This document shows positions 17,506-29,166 of a DNA stretch of 64,000 nt, piece by piece; the first letter of the stretch is position 1, and each line of letters begins with the position of its first letter. The notes beneath the pieces were generated by a model. It was given only the letters and a program-made list of their open reading frames with translations, did not search any database and was not told the origin of the DNA. Both the position numbers and the translations under genes were made by a program. This stretch comes from Alphaproteobacteria bacterium (GTDB lineage Bacteria; Pseudomonadota; Alphaproteobacteria; JAJFFI01): contig JASJBI010000032.1 in the NCBI GenBank assembly GCA_030066595.1, positions 1 through 64,000 on the forward strand, written 5' to 3'.

Positions 17506-17534
17506 CTTGTAGGCCGTGCACGCCGCGCCTATAT
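17506..17534 (+). promoter_or_regulatory. RpoH (sigma-32) promoter for dnaK
   Basis: CTTG (17506-17509), an 18-base spacer and CCTATAT (17528-17534) match the alphaproteobacterial RpoH consensus CTTG-N17/18-CYTATNT. It lies about 98 bases before the dnaK ATG. No CIRCE is present, so dnaK is probably RpoH-controlled and not HrcA-controlled. Confidence 0.7.
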
Positions 17535-17631
17535 GACAGCCTGACCAGTTAACGTGTTTGTGAACAACCGTGGGGATTCAGGCGGTGCCTCATGGGCCGC
17601 TGGAATCTGCTGCAAAGGGGTGAGAGTCAGC

Positions 17632-19569
<1,938 letters not shown>

Positions 19570-19589
19570 CGGCGGCTGAGCGGACGAAG

Positions 19590-19648
19590 CCGGGCCGGTT
19601 CGACCGTGCGGGCGAAGCGATCGCCGCAGCACGGATCAGCCGGCCCGG
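19590..19648 (+). repeat. Nested dyad in the dnaK-dnaJ spacer
   Basis: CCGGGCCGG (19590-19598) pairs with CCGGCCCGG (19640-19648), and CCGTGC (19604-19609) pairs with GCACGG (19629-19634), on one common axis. The loop holds GCGATCGC. The mRNA would form a long interrupted hairpin. There is no T-run, so it more likely stabilises or processes the dnaK transcript and tunes dnaJ expression than terminates it. Confidence 0.6.
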
Positions 19649-19685
19649 TCGTCCGTCCTAACGGATGACGGGGATCTCAGCCACC

Positions 19686-20843
19686 ATGGCCAAGCAGGAC
19701 TTTTACGAACTTCTCGGGGTCGAACGCGGCGCCTCCCAGGACGAGCTCAAAAAGGCCTACCGCAAGCTCGCCATGAAATATCACCCGGACCGCAATCCGG
19801 GGGACAAGGAAGCCGAGCAGAAGTTCAAGGACATCAACCAGGCCTACGACGTCCTCAAGGACGACCAGAAGCGTGCCGCCTATGACCGCTTCGGCCATGC
19901 CGCCTTCGAAGCTGGCGGGCCCGGCGGCTTCGGCGGCGGGCCCGGCGCAGGCGCGGGAGATTTCGATTTCACCTCGGGCTTTGCCGACATCTTCGAAGAG
20001 ATGTTCGGCGATTTCATGGGCGGCGGCGCCCGGCGGGGCGCTTCGCAGACGAGCGCCCGCGGCAACGATCTGCGCTACAACCTCGAAATCAGCCTCGAAG
20101 ATGCCTTCGGCGGCAAGCAGACCCAGATCAAGGTGCCGACCTTCGTCGGCTGCGAGGGCTGCAGCGGGTCCGGCGCCGAAAGCGGCGCGCGCCCTGCGTC
20201 CTGCCCGACCTGCCAGGGCCGTGGGCGCGTCCGGGCGCAGCAGGGCTTCTTCACCATCGAGCGCACTTGCCCGAACTGTCACGGGGCCGGCCAGATCATC
20301 AGCAACCCGTGCAAGTCGTGCAGCGGCCAGGGCCGCGTCCGCAAGGAGAAGGTGTTGTCGGTCGCGATTCCAGCGGGCGTCGATGACGGCACGCGCATCC
20401 GTCTCGCGGGCGAAGGCGAGGCAGGGCTGCGCGGCGCGCCGGCGGGCGATCTGTATCTCTTCGTATCGATCCGGCCGCACCGCTTTTTCCACCGTGACGG
20501 CGCCAACATCCACTGCAGGGTGCCGATCCCGATGACCACCGCCGCACTGGGCGGCAACATCGAAGTGCCCACGGTGGAGGGCAACCGCGCCCGGATGAGC
20601 GTCCCGGCCGGGGCCCAGACGGGCGATCAGTTCCGTCTGCGCGGCAAGGGGATGAGCGTGCTGCGGGCCAAGAGCCGCGGCGACATGTATGTGGAGATCG
20701 CGGTCGAGACGCCGGTCAATCTGAGCAAGCAGCAGAAGGAGCTGCTCAGGGAGTTCGACAAGTCGGGCGGCAAGAACACCAGCCCCGAATCCGAAGGCTT
20801 CTTCAGCAAGGTCAAGGAGCTCTGGGACGACTTGAAGGAGTAG
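19686..20843 (+). CDS. dnaJ: Chaperone DnaJ (Hsp40)
   Basis: A 385-residue type I J-protein that stimulates DnaK ATPase and loads substrates. The J domain (1-70) has HPD in [13 protein letters not shown]-rich region follows ([15 protein letters not shown]). Four CxxCxGxG zinc repeats are present: [24 protein letters not shown] and CKSCSGQG. The C-terminal beta domains include [33 protein letters not shown] is the conserved start; an upstream ATG seven codons earlier is ignored. Confidence 0.98.
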   Translation: MAKQDFYELLGVERGASQDELKKAYRKLAMKYHPDRNPGDKEAEQKFKDINQAYDVLKDDQKRAAYDRFGHAAFEAGGPGGFGGGPGAGAGDFDFTSGFADIFEEMFGDFMGGGARRGASQTSARGNDLRYNLEISLEDAFGGKQTQIKVPTFVGCEGCSGSGAESGARPASCPTCQGRGRVRAQQGFFTIERTCPNCHGAGQIISNPCKSCSGQGRVRKEKVLSVAIPAGVDDGTRIRLAGEGEAGLRGAPAGDLYLFVSIRPHRFFHRDGANIHCRVPIPMTTAALGGNIEVPTVEGNRARMSVPAGAQTGDQFRLRGKGMSVLRAKSRGDMYVEIAVETPVNLSKQQKELLREFDKSGGKNTSPESEGFFSKVKELWDDLKE

Positions 20844-20885
20844 GCGCTCGGCCAGCCTGCGAGGTTTTGCAGAGCTCTCATGAAA

Positions 20886-20912
20886 AAAGGGCCGCCCGGT
20901 GAGCGGCCCTTT
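20886..20912. terminator. Bidirectional intrinsic terminator, dnaJ / cold-shock gene
   Basis: AAAGGGCCGC (20886-20895) pairs perfectly with GCGGCCCTTT (20903-20912) around a 7-base loop. A-tracts and T-tracts flank both sides. It separates convergent dnaJ and the cold-shock gene and should stop both. Confidence 0.85.
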
Positions 20913-20935
20913 CTGTTCCTGAACCTCTCCCGAGG

Positions 20936-21139
20936 CTACGCGTCCTGCAGGTTCACCGCCTTCGGACCGCGCGCATCGGGCTGGATCTCGAAGCTCACTT
21001 TCTGCCCTTCGGCCAGATGCCCGAGGCCGGACTTCTCGACCGCCGTGATGTGGACGAAGACGTCCTTCGACCCGTCGTCAGGGGAGATGAAGCCGTAGCC
21101 TCGATTGGTATTGAAAAACTTTACGGTACCAGTCGTCAT
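20936..21139 (-). CDS. Cold-shock domain protein (CspA family)
   Basis: A 67-residue OB-fold RNA/DNA-binding protein. It has both RNP motifs: GTVKFFNTNRGYGFIS (RNP1, KGFGFI-like with R-G-Y-G-F-I) and DVFVHITAVEKSG (RNP2, VFVH). Such proteins melt RNA secondary structure. The length is exactly that of the family. It is transcribed leftward from a long leader in the 21140-21477 gap, as is usual for CspA-type genes. Whether it is cold-induced is not shown by the sequence. Confidence 0.95.
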   Translation of the reverse strand: MTTGTVKFFNTNRGYGFISPDDGSKDVFVHITAVEKSGLGHLAEGQKVSFEIQPDARGPKAVNLQDA

Positions 21140-21477
21140 TGGGTGTTTTTTCCTGTCATGAAGTTGGCCCGGACCGCAAGCGCGCGTCCCGGGGTGATAC
21201 GTCGCACAACATATTTAGTGGGGATCGCCCGGGCAAGACCGTCCCGAGCGAGATTCGCTAAATCAGCCGCGGAGTTATCACCACTTCAAGATGAGCACCT
21301 GCGAGCCGAATTGCAAGCAGTTCCGGCCGGCGCCTCAAGGGCCGGTCAAGCCTGGCGTTTCCGTATTCTGGGCCAGTTTAGCGGGGATCGCGCCGGACTC
21401 GTGACAACTGGCCTCTTGCCTCCGGCGGCGCGCTGGTGAACCCTGCGCTTCGATCGACTTTTGACGGAGGATGCGCC
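21140..21477. other. Divergent intergenic region, cold-shock gene / dapB
   Basis: These 338 bases hold no recognised gene. They should carry the leader and promoter of the cold-shock gene (leftward) and the dapB promoter (rightward). A small AT-rich patch lies at about 21207-21222. GGAGG for dapB is at about 21466-21470. No clear -35/-10 pair, riboswitch or repeat was identified. Confidence 0.4.
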
Positions 21478-22287
21478 ATGTCGGAGACCACCATCGGCGT
21501 CGTGGGGGCCGGAGGCCGGATGGGTCAGATGCTGGTGCGCGAGGTCGCGGCCACCAATGGCTGTCGGCTGGCCGGCGCAACCGAGGCACCGGGCAGTGCC
21601 GCCCTCGGCCGTGACGCCGGGGAGATCGCCGGCATCGACGCCTTGGATGTGGCGCTGATCGACGACGCCACCGTGCTGTTCGCCGAATGCGACGCGGTGA
21701 TCGACTTCACGACGCCCGATGCCACCGCCGGCCATGCCGCACTCGCCGCCCAGGGCCGGGCCGTCCACGTGATCGGCACCACGGGGCTCGGCGCGGCCGA
21801 AGAGGACGCGCTGGCCAAGGCGGCGCGGCATACGGCGCTGATCTGGGCGCCCAATATGAGCCTCGGGGTCAATCTGCTGCTGGCGCTGACCGAGCGGGTC
21901 GCGGCGACCCTTGACGATAGTTTCGATATCGAAATCGTCGAGATGCACCACCGGCACAAGGTGGACGCGCCCTCGGGCACGGCGCTCGGCCTGGGCCGGG
22001 CGGCCGCCGAGGGCCGCGGCGTCGCCTTGGACGACGTGGCCGCCCGGGCCCGCGACGGCCACACGGGCGAACGCCGGCGCGGAGACATCGGCTTTGCCGT
22101 CCTGCGCGGCGGCGACGTGGTGGGGGACCACAGCGTTGTTTTCGCCGGCGCGGGCGAACGGATCGAACTCGCCCACAGGGCCTCGAGCCGCGAGATCTAC
22201 GCCAAGGGTGCGGTGCGCGCGGCGCTTTGGGGCCAGGGCAAGCCGCCCGGTCTCTACTCCATGCGCGACGTGCTGGGGCTGGCCTAG
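21478..22287 (+). CDS. dapB: 4-hydroxy-tetrahydrodipicolinate reductase
   Basis: A 269-residue NAD(P)H-dependent reductase of lysine and diaminopimelate synthesis. It has the Rossmann motif [17 protein letters not shown], then [15 protein letters not shown] and [13 protein letters not shown]. The active site [19 protein letters not shown] contains the catalytic His-His and Lys. The C-terminal [22 protein letters not shown] is conserved. The length is normal. The start at ATG 21478 follows GGAGG. It is followed 21 bases later by an alpha/beta hydrolase gene, probably in the same operon. Confidence 0.97.
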   Translation: MSETTIGVVGAGGRMGQMLVREVAATNGCRLAGATEAPGSAALGRDAGEIAGIDALDVALIDDATVLFAECDAVIDFTTPDATAGHAALAAQGRAVHVIGTTGLGAAEEDALAKAARHTALIWAPNMSLGVNLLLALTERVAATLDDSFDIEIVEMHHRHKVDAPSGTALGLGRAAAEGRGVALDDVAARARDGHTGERRRGDIGFAVLRGGDVVGDHSVVFAGAGERIELAHRASSREIYAKGAVRAALWGQGKPPGLYSMRDVLGLA

Positions 22288-22308
22288 ACAAGGACGACGG
22301 GGGGCGCG

Positions 22309-23130
22309 ATGGCGGAGTGGCGGCTGCGGCACGAATACCGATACTCCGGCGGCGTCGTGCGCCACGACGTGATCGGCGACGGCCCGCCCCTGGTCATGGT
22401 GCACGGAACGCCATTCTCCTCCTATGTCTGGCGGAAGATCGCTCCGGTCTTGGCCGAATCGCACAAGGTGCATCTTTTCGATCTGCTGGGCTACGGCGCC
22501 TCGGAAAAGCGGGACGGCCAGGATGTCTCGCTCGGGGTCCAGAACCGGGTCTTGTCCGAGTTGCTCGATCTCTGGGAGCTGGACGCGCCGGACATCGTCG
22601 GCCACGATTTCGGCGGCGCCACCGTTCTCAGAACCCATCTGTTGAGCGGCCGCGATTTCCGGCGCATCGCGCTGATCGATCCGGTGGCGCTCGCGCCCTG
22701 GGGCTCGCCCTTCGTCCACCATGTGCAAGAGCACGAAGACGCGTTCGGGGGGCTGCCGGCCTATATCCACGAAGCCGTCGTGGCGGCCTACGTCCGCAAC
22801 GCGGTGCACCGCCGGATGACCGACGGGGAGCTTGAACCCTATGTCGGGCCGTGGACGGGATCGGACGGCCAGCCCGGATTCTACCGGCAGATCGCCCAGA
22901 TGGATCAGCGCTTCACCGACGAGGTCGAGCCGCGCTATGGCGAGATCGCGCGTCCGGTTCTCATCCTCTGGGGCGAAGAGGATGCGTGGATCCCGATCGA
23001 GACGGGCCGGCGACTCAATGCGGCCATACCCGGATCCCGGTTCCAACCCATTGCGAATGCAGGCCACTTGGTGCAGGAAGACAATCCCAGCGCCGTGGCC
23101 GACGCTTTGCTTGCGTTTTTCGCCGATTAG
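22309..23130 (+). CDS. Alpha/beta hydrolase with aspartate nucleophile (dehalogenase/epoxide hydrolase type)
   Basis: A 273-residue alpha/beta hydrolase. The oxyanion segment is MVHGTPFSSYVWR (residues 30-42). The nucleophile elbow is GHDFGG with D100, not the Ser of esterases. The base is in NAGHLVQED near the C-terminus, and GEEDAW marks the late acid. An Asp nucleophile is typical of haloalkane or haloacetate dehalogenases and epoxide hydrolases, so the reaction probably goes through an alkyl-enzyme ester. The substrate is unknown. It is co-oriented with dapB, with no evident link to lysine synthesis. Confidence 0.8.
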   Translation: MAEWRLRHEYRYSGGVVRHDVIGDGPPLVMVHGTPFSSYVWRKIAPVLAESHKVHLFDLLGYGASEKRDGQDVSLGVQNRVLSELLDLWELDAPDIVGHDFGGATVLRTHLLSGRDFRRIALIDPVALAPWGSPFVHHVQEHEDAFGGLPAYIHEAVVAAYVRNAVHRRMTDGELEPYVGPWTGSDGQPGFYRQIAQMDQRFTDEVEPRYGEIARPVLILWGEEDAWIPIETGRRLNAAIPGSRFQPIANAGHLVQEDNPSAVADALLAFFAD

Positions 23131-23224
23131 GACCCACCGCGTTGCCGACGTTCACCCCATTGTCCCTGCTTGATCGACGCGTGCCGACGAAGCCGCACGA
23201 TCCTGGCGGGAAGCGCCGCGGACC

Positions 23225-23578
23225 ATGACCCCGTTCGGCGCCAAGATCCGGGAGCTGCGCGCCAAGCGCGGCCTCGCGCTCAAGGAGATGGCGGCGGATC
23301 TGCACATTTCGGCCGCCTACCTGTCGGCGCTGGAGCACGGCCGGCGCGGCCGGCCGACGCCGGGCCTGGTCAAGCAGATCTGCGCCTATTTCAACATCAT
23401 CTGGGACGAGGCAGAGGAGATCGAGCGCCTGGCCGCCCTGTCGCATCCTCGCGTCACCATCGACACCGGCGGCCTGTCGCCCGCCCATACGGAGCTCGCC
23501 AACCGGCTGGCGGAACGGATCGGCGCGCTGGACGACGAGACCGTCGCGCGGATGCTCTCGGCGATGGACGAGGACTAA
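23225..23578 (+). CDS. XRE-family helix-turn-helix regulator
   Basis: A 117-residue protein. Residues 5-60 are a lambda-repressor-like [22 protein letters not shown], then [26 protein letters not shown]. The C-terminal half is a short helical extension ending in [14 protein letters not shown], suited to dimerisation. The target is unknown. Its stop codon shares bases with the hslU stop (TAA and TAG overlap at 23575-23578), a fully compact convergent end. Confidence 0.8.
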   Translation: MTPFGAKIRELRAKRGLALKEMAADLHISAAYLSALEHGRRGRPTPGLVKQICAYFNIIWDEAEEIERLAALSHPRVTIDTGGLSPAHTELANRLAERIGALDDETVARMLSAMDED

Positions 23579-24900
23579 AGAATAAACTTGCTGAGATCGC
23601 TGTCCTTGGCGAGATCGGCGACCTGTTCCACGACATAGGCCTTGTCGATGGTGATGCTCTCGCCGCCGCGATCCGAGGCGGTGAACGAGATCTCCTCCAA
23701 CAGCCGCTCGATCACCGTCTGCAGCCGGCGGGCGCCGATGTTCTCGACGTTGCGGTTGATCTCGGCCGCCAGGTCGGCGATCTCCTCGATCGCGTCCTCG
23801 GTGAACTCGAGCGTCACCTCCTCGGTGCCGAGTAGCGCCACCGACTGGCGGATCAGGCTGGTCTCGGGCTCGCGCAGGATCCGGGCGAAGTCGTCCCGGG
23901 TGAGCGCCTTGAGCTCGACCCGGATCGGCAGGCGTCCCTGCAGCTCGGGCAAGAGATCTGCCGGCTTGGCCACGTGGAAGGCGCCCGAGGCGATGAACAG
24001 GATATGGTCGGTCTTGACCATGCCGTGCTTGGTCGCGACCGTGGTGCCTTCGATTAGCGGCAAGAGGTCGCGCTGTACGCCCTCGCGGGAAACGTCGCCG
24101 CCGACCCGCTCGGACCGGGCGGAGATCTTGTCGATCTCGTCCAGGAAGACGATGCCGTTCTGCTCGACCAGCGTCTTGGCCTCGCCGACCACCTTGTCCT
24201 GATCCAAAAGCTTGTCGCTCTCCTCCTCGATCAGCACCTCGTAGGACTCGGCCACGCTCATGCGCCGCGCCTTGCGGGCGCCGCCGAACGCCTTGCCCAG
24301 CATCTCGTTGAGATTGATCATGCCCATCTGCGCGCCCGGCATGCCCGGGATGTCGAAGGTGGGCAGCGAGCCGGCCCCCGTGTCGGTGACCTGGATCTCG
24401 ACCTCCTTGTCGTTGAGCTCGCCGCCGCGCAGCATCTGGCGGAACCGCTCGCGCGTGTCCTTGCTGGCGTTCTCGCCGACCAGTGCGTCCAGCACCCGCT
24501 CTTCGGCCGCGAGCTCGGCCCTGGCCTCGACCTCCTTGCGCATGTGCACGCGGGTCATCTGGATGGCGATCTCCAGGAGATCGCGGACGATCTGCTCCAC
24601 GTCGCGGCCGACATAGCCAACCTCGGTGAACTTGGTCGCCTCGACCTTGAGGAACGGCGCCTGCGCCAGCTTGGCGAGCCGGCGGGCGATCTCGGTCTTG
24701 CCGCAGCCCGTGGGCCCGATCATCAGGATGTTCTTGGGCAGCACCTCCTCGCGCATGTCTTCCGACAGTTGCAGCCGGCGCCAGCGGTTACGGAGCGCAA
24801 TGGCAACCGCGCGTTTGGCGTCGTCCTGGCCGACGATAAAGCGGTCCAGCTCGGAGACAATTTCGCGCGGGCTGAAGGCGGAGGCGGTAAACGGGCTCAT
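23575..24900 (-). CDS. hslU: ATP-dependent protease ATPase subunit HslU
   Basis: A 441-residue AAA+ unfoldase that feeds substrates to HslV. It begins [34 protein letters not shown]. It has Walker [16 protein letters not shown], the pore motif region [11 protein letters not shown] (G-Y-V-G), Walker [11 protein letters not shown] and an I-domain between them. The C-terminus ends DLSKFIL, the short tail that docks into HslV and activates it. Its ATG overlaps the hslV TGA by four bases, giving coupled translation. Confidence 0.98.
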   Translation of the reverse strand: MSPFTASAFSPREIVSELDRFIVGQDDAKRAVAIALRNRWRRLQLSEDMREEVLPKNILMIGPTGCGKTEIARRLAKLAQAPFLKVEATKFTEVGYVGRDVEQIVRDLLEIAIQMTRVHMRKEVEARAELAAEERVLDALVGENASKDTRERFRQMLRGGELNDKEVEIQVTDTGAGSLPTFDIPGMPGAQMGMINLNEMLGKAFGGARKARRMSVAESYEVLIEEESDKLLDQDKVVGEAKTLVEQNGIVFLDEIDKISARSERVGGDVSREGVQRDLLPLIEGTTVATKHGMVKTDHILFIASGAFHVAKPADLLPELQGRLPIRVELKALTRDDFARILREPETSLIRQSVALLGTEEVTLEFTEDAIEEIADLAAEINRNVENIGARRLQTVIERLLEEISFTASDRGGESITIDKAYVVEQVADLAKDSDLSKFIL

Positions 24901-25445
24901 AGCTTTTCGAGTAGGATCGATTCGTTGGTGTATACGCAGATCTGCGCCGCGATTTCCATGGCTCGCCGGGCAATCGATTCGGCGTCCTGGCCATCCTGAT
25001 CAAACAGCGCGCGCGCCGCGGCCAGGGCAAAGGCACCGCCAGAACCGATGCCGATCAGCCCGTCCTCAGGCTCCAACACGTCGCCGGTGCCTGTCAGAAC
25101 CAGGGACACGTCCTTGTCGGCGACCGCCATCATCGCTTCCAGCCGCCTGAGATAGCGATCGGTACGCCAATCCTTGGCCAGTTCGACGCAGGCGCGCGTG
25201 AGCTGGCCGGGATGCTGCTCCAGCTTGCCCTCGAGGCGCTCGAACAGCGCGAAGGCGTCGGCAGTCGCGCCGGCAAATCCGGCGACCACCTTGCCGTCAC
25301 CCAGCCGGCGTACTTTCTTGGCGTTCGCTTTGAGGACCGTCTGGCCGAAAGTGACCTGACCGTCGCCGGCGACGACCACGTCGTTGCCTTTGCGCACCGA
25401 GAGGATGGTGGTGCCGTGCCACTGCGAAGAGGCGCTTTCAGTCAT
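24897..25445 (-). CDS. hslV: ATP-dependent protease peptidase subunit HslV
   Basis: A 182-residue N-terminal-nucleophile protease with a proteasome-like fold. After the propeptide [11 protein letters not shown] the mature enzyme starts with TT (T12), the catalytic threonine. The family blocks [40 protein letters not shown] and [16 protein letters not shown] are present. The length is normal. A longer frame upstream is rejected because the propeptide start MTES gives the usual size. Confidence 0.98.
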   Translation of the reverse strand: MTESASSQWHGTTILSVRKGNDVVVAGDGQVTFGQTVLKANAKKVRRLGDGKVVAGFAGATADAFALFERLEGKLEQHPGQLTRACVELAKDWRTDRYLRRLEAMMAVADKDVSLVLTGTGDVLEPEDGLIGIGSGGAFALAAARALFDQDGQDAESIARRAMEIAAQICVYTNESILLEKL

Positions 25446-25452
25446 GGCCTCC

Positions 25453-25481
25453 ACATAGGGGTACGGTCGGTTGGAATCAAC
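25453..25481 (-). promoter_or_regulatory. Possible RpoH-type promoter for hslVU
   Basis: On the minus strand, GTTG (25478-25481), an 18-base spacer and CCTATGT (25453-25459) resemble CTTG-N17/18-CYTATNT with one mismatch in the -35. The -10 ends only eight bases before the hslV ATG, so initiation here would give an almost leaderless mRNA. This is a weak call; hslVU is heat-shock-controlled in other proteobacteria. Confidence 0.3.
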
Positions 25482-25714
25482 CGGGCCACCGGTTGTCCAG
25501 CGGACGCGCACGACTTGTCTGGTTCGCCCGCCGCAAGTCTATGCCGAAGGTCGTAGTTCTTCGGGCAGCACGGCTCGCTACAATGTTGAGGATGTATGGG
25601 CCGGTTGGATGGCGGTGAGTTGCCAGCAGGAGATCGGCGACCATTTCGAACGGGAGACGACAAAACCGACGAAAAGATCTCGTACCGAGCGCAGAGATCG
25701 ATCCAGGGGACGCG

Positions 25715-26431
25715 ATGTTCGGCGCAATCCGTCGCTTCGTCGGAGGATTGGGGCTGGTGGCTTTGCTGTTGCCAGGCTGCGCTCATGTGCTACCGGAAAA
25801 CTGGCTGCCCGAATGGGGCATGCCGGACACAAGAGAGCAATCGCGGAGCCGGGGTCAGAGATCCCGGGTCATTCAGTTCCAAGATGTTGTCCTGGACCTG
25901 GAGGACGGCCGCCAGCTCGGCGAACGGCAGGAGGGCATCCTCTGTGTGCCGCGCGGCGCATTGCGCTGGGGCGAAGGCCGGATAGGCTGGACCGGCGTGC
26001 AGCTCGCGCCGGCGCTGCGGACCGAACTGCAGAAGGCTAAATATGTCGTCGCCGGCGGCCCGAAAGTCAGCGTTCAGGATCCGTCCACATGGGAGGCGGC
26101 CTATCTCCTGACGGGAGAGATTACCGAACTCAAGGCGGATATCTGCTATCCGCTCGCCGGCTACAAGGACTTCGGCAATGCCAAGGCCGATGTGGCGGTA
26201 CGAGTCGACTGGAAACTGTACCGGCGCCGCGACCGCAAGGTGATCCGCGAACTGTCGACCGAAGGCCGATTCGAGCAGGCCGAAGCGGGCGAAGGTGGCG
26301 GCGTTCCGGCGTACGAGGCCGCGTTTGCGGAAGCCACGCGCGCCCTGGTGGCCGACCAGCGGTTCTACCGCCTGTTCGGAGCGGGTAAGCCTGCCGTCGC
26401 GCGCCCCACCCGCCGGCCACCGGGCTCGTAG
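25715..26431 (+). CDS. Hypothetical lipoprotein
   Basis: A 238-residue lipoprotein with signal MFGAIRRFVGGLGLVALLLP and lipobox L-P-G-C (C22). The mature part has a proposed mixed alpha/beta fold: FQDVVLDLEDGRQLG, LRTELQKAKYVVAGG, YLLTGEITELKADICYP, then AVRVDWKLYRRRDRKVI and FAEATRALVADQRFYRLF. The order 'lipidated protein with an assembled pair of strands around a query of state' recalls outer-membrane accessory lipoproteins such as CsgG/LptE-like domains, but no family is certain. It is divergent from hslVU and lies upstream of hisB by 138 bases. Confidence 0.55.
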   Translation: MFGAIRRFVGGLGLVALLLPGCAHVLPENWLPEWGMPDTREQSRSRGQRSRVIQFQDVVLDLEDGRQLGERQEGILCVPRGALRWGEGRIGWTGVQLAPALRTELQKAKYVVAGGPKVSVQDPSTWEAAYLLTGEITELKADICYPLAGYKDFGNAKADVAVRVDWKLYRRRDRKVIRELSTEGRFEQAEAGEGGGVPAYEAAFAEATRALVADQRFYRLFGAGKPAVARPTRRPPGS

Positions 26432-26569
26432 AAAGCCACAGCAGAACCACGGATTGAGCCGATATCCGGCCCCAATGGCCCTGCCGACGGCGGCCTGATT
26501 CGGCCGGCAAGCTGGCGAGGGCGCCGGCTTCCTGCTAAAAAGCCGCCCGTTCCCAAGACGGAGAACTCT

Positions 26570-27175
26570 ATGGCCAAGGCGAAGGGCGGGCGCGTGGCCG
26601 CGGTCTCGCGCGACACCACGGAGACCCAGATCAAGGTTCGGCTGGACCTGGACGGCACCGGCGCGTCCAAGGTGTCCACCGGCATCGGTTTCCTCGACCA
26701 CATGCTGGAACAGCTGTCGCGGCACAGCCTCGTCGACCTGGAGATCGAGGCCAAGGGCGATCTGCATATCGACTTCCACCACACCACCGAGGACACGGGC
26801 ATCGCCCTGGGACAGGCGGTGAGCCAGGCATTGGGCGACCGGCGCGGCATCAAGCGCTACGGGGACGCACTCATCCCCATGGACGAGACGCTGACGCGGG
26901 TGGCCCTGGACGCCTCGAACCGGCCCTACCTGATCTGGAAGGTTGCATTCACCCGGCCGAAGCTGGGGGAGATGGACACCGAGCTGTTCAAGGAATGGTT
27001 TCAGGCCTTCGCCCAGCACGCGGGGTTGACGCTGCACGTGGAGAACCTGTACGGACAGAACAACCACCACATTGTCGAGTCCTGTTATAAGGGCCTCGCC
27101 CGGGCGCTCCGGCAAGCGGTGGAGATCGACCCGCGCAAGACTGACGCCGTGCCGTCAACCAAGGGAACGCTCTAG
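26570..27175 (+). CDS. hisB: Imidazoleglycerol-phosphate dehydratase
   Basis: A 201-residue Mn-dependent enzyme of histidine synthesis (sixth step). It contains [45 protein letters not shown] with the metal-binding His cluster, a mirror block [21 protein letters not shown], and the usual [15 protein letters not shown] end. It is the single-function form, without a phosphatase domain, and is the first gene of hisB-hisH-hisA-hisF-hisE. Confidence 0.97.
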   Translation: MAKAKGGRVAAVSRDTTETQIKVRLDLDGTGASKVSTGIGFLDHMLEQLSRHSLVDLEIEAKGDLHIDFHHTTEDTGIALGQAVSQALGDRRGIKRYGDALIPMDETLTRVALDASNRPYLIWKVAFTRPKLGEMDTELFKEWFQAFAQHAGLTLHVENLYGQNNHHIVESCYKGLARALRQAVEIDPRKTDAVPSTKGTL

Positions 27176-27250
27176 AGTCTGGCCAATTCTCCGCATGCGG
27201 GGCGATGTGCGAGCACAAGAGACCCACAACTTGGCATCCAGGACAGGGAC

Positions 27251-27901
27251 ATGCCGGAGATGAACGTCGTCATCATCGATTACGGCTCGGGCAATCTGCG
27301 CTCGGCGGCCAAGGCGTTCGAGCGGGCCGCGCGGGAGAGCGAGACCGGCGCAGCGATCCTGGTGTCCTCGGACCCCGAGGCGCTGGCCCGCGCGGATCGC
27401 ATCGTGCTGCCGGGCGTCGGCGCCTTTGGCGACTGCCGGCGTGGGCTCGCCGCGCTGGACGGCATGATCGCGGCCCTCAACGAACAGGTGATCGGGCGCG
27501 GCAAGCCCTTCCTCGGCATCTGCGTCGGCATGCAGCTGATGGCTGCACGAGGGCTTGAGCACGGCGTGCACGAGGGGCTCGGCTGGATCGCCGGCGACGT
27601 GGTCGCGATCACGCCGCACAACGGCCTGAAGGTGCCCCACATGGGCTGGAACGAGCTTGCGATCGATGCGCCCGATCATCCGCTGCTTCGGGATGTGGCG
27701 AACGGAGACCACGCGTATTTCGTGCACAGCTATGCGCTGAGCGCGCAAGACCGGGCCGAGGTGCTGGCGCATACGGACTATGGCGGCACGTTTCCCGCCA
27801 TCGTCGGCCGCGACAACATGGTCGGCACCCAGTTCCACCCGGAAAAGAGCCAGGCCACGGGCATTCGGCTGATCGGCAACTTTTTGAAATGGCAGCCGTA
27901 A
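27251..27901 (+). CDS. hisH: Imidazole glycerol phosphate synthase, glutaminase subunit
   Basis: A 216-residue class I glutamine amidotransferase that supplies ammonia to HisF. It begins [21 protein letters not shown], followed by [10 protein letters not shown]. The nucleophile Cys is in GICVGMQLM, and the His-Glu pair is in [12 protein letters not shown]. Standard length. It starts 75 bases after hisB; the next gene (GNAT) starts one base after its stop. Confidence 0.97.
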   Translation: MPEMNVVIIDYGSGNLRSAAKAFERAARESETGAAILVSSDPEALARADRIVLPGVGAFGDCRRGLAALDGMIAALNEQVIGRGKPFLGICVGMQLMAARGLEHGVHEGLGWIAGDVVAITPHNGLKVPHMGWNELAIDAPDHPLLRDVANGDHAYFVHSYALSAQDRAEVLAHTDYGGTFPAIVGRDNMVGTQFHPEKSQATGIRLIGNFLKWQP

Positions 27902-27902
27902 C

Positions 27903-28424
27903 GTGAGTACCGGCGTCGAAATTCTGACCGAGTTCAACGTGCGTGATCTGAACGATCTATGCGACGCGACCGAGGCGGCGATCCTCGACGGCGGCGGTTT
28001 CGGCTGGGTCGCGCCGCCGCCGCGGCATATTCTCGAGGCCTACTGGCAGGGAGTCCTGTTGGTGCCCGAGCGCACGCTGTTCATCGCGCGCCTCGAAGAC
28101 GTGATCTGCGGCTCAGCTCAGCTTGTGCGCCCGACCCGCAACGCTGAGGCCACCGCCTTCGCCGCGCAGCTCACCACATTCTTCCTGGCGCCCTGGGCGC
28201 GGGGGCACGGACTCGCGCGCAATCTCGTCGAGGCGGTGGAGAACGCGGCCATAGACGGCGGCTTCGACCAGATCAATCTCGATGTCCGGGAGACCCAGGA
28301 ACGGGCGATTCAGATTTACGAATCCCTCGGATACGAACGGTGGGGCACCAACCCACGCTATGCCCGGGTGAATGGGCGTATGATTGTCGGGTACTACTAC
28401 AGCAAGACCTTGGCTTCGGACTGA
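27903..28424 (+). CDS. GNAT-family acetyltransferase inside the his operon
   Basis: A 173-residue N-acetyltransferase. The acetyl-CoA loop is in FFLAPWARGHGLARNLVEAVE (R/Q-x-x-G-x-G/A type), followed by INLDVRETQERAIQIYESLGYERWG, the classic GNAT C-terminal 'A-x-x-x-Y-x-x-x-G-F' motif. It starts with GTG one base after the hisH stop and ends 10 bases before hisA, so it is translated within the operon. The substrate is unknown, and no histidine step requires it. Many alphaproteobacteria carry a gene between hisH and hisA, but this exact insertion is not a core his gene. Confidence 0.85.
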   Translation: MSTGVEILTEFNVRDLNDLCDATEAAILDGGGFGWVAPPPRHILEAYWQGVLLVPERTLFIARLEDVICGSAQLVRPTRNAEATAFAAQLTTFFLAPWARGHGLARNLVEAVENAAIDGGFDQINLDVRETQERAIQIYESLGYERWGTNPRYARVNGRMIVGYYYSKTLASD

Positions 28425-28434
28425 CGGGGGAACG

Positions 28435-29166
28435 ATGATTCTCTATCCAGCCATAGACCTTAAAGACGGGCGCTGTGTTCGGCTCGAACAGGGCGCCATG
28501 GACCGGGCCACAGTCTACAACGAAGATCCGGCGGCGCAGGCGCTCGCCTTTGCCGAGGCCGGGTTCGAGTGGCTGCACGTGGTCGATTTGGACGGCGCCG
28601 TTGCGGGCCGGCCGGTCAACCAGAAGGCCGTGGAGGCGGTCGTCGCCGCAGTCGATCTGCCGATCCAGCTCGGCGGCGGCATCCGCAACATGGCGACGCT
28701 CGAGGGCTGGCTCGAGGCGGGCGTGGCGCGGATCGTGCTGGGCACGGTCGCACTCACGGACCCGGACCTGGTTGTCAGCGCCTGCCGCGCTTTCCCCGGC
28801 AAGATCGCCGTCGCCATCGACGCCCGCAAGGGTCTGGTGGCGACCCAGGGATGGACAGAGGTCTCCGAAATCACCGCCCTGCAGCTTGCCGTGCAATTCG
28901 AAAACGTCGGCGTGACTACGATCATCTACACGGATATCGACCGGGACGGGATTCTCAAGGGCGTCAACGCAAAGGCCGCGGCGACGCTGGCCCGCGCCAT
29001 CCCCATGCCGGTGATCGTCTCGGGCGGCGTGGCGTCCATCGCCGACATCGAAACGCTGATCGCCGTCATGCATACCGGAATCAGGGGGGTCATCTGCGGC
29101 CGGGCGCTGTACGACGGCCGGCTCAACCCCGCGGAGGCGCTGGCGCTGGTCGCCCAGGCGCGTTGA
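28435..29166 (+). CDS. hisA: Phosphoribosylformimino-5-aminoimidazole carboxamide ribotide isomerase
   Basis: A 243-residue TIM-barrel sugar isomerase of histidine synthesis. The first strand is [20 protein letters not shown] with the catalytic Asp. [29 protein letters not shown] and [15 protein letters not shown] follow, the last with the second catalytic Asp, then [14 protein letters not shown]. The start follows GGGGG by a few bases. Its TGA shares a base with the hisF ATG (TGATG). Confidence 0.97.
   Translation: MILYPAIDLKDGRCVRLEQGAMDRATVYNEDPAAQALAFAEAGFEWLHVVDLDGAVAGRPVNQKAVEAVVAAVDLPIQLGGGIRNMATLEGWLEAGVARIVLGTVALTDPDLVVSACRAFPGKIAVAIDARKGLVATQGWTEVSEITALQLAVQFENVGVTTIIYTDIDRDGILKGVNAKAAATLARAIPMPVIVSGGVASIADIETLIAVMHTGIRGVICGRALYDGRLNPAEALALVAQAR

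Noticed and set aside
21346-23067. 573-residue open frame antisense to dapB and the hydrolase gene
   Set aside because: It spans two proven genes and their spacer on the other strand; no conserved domain.
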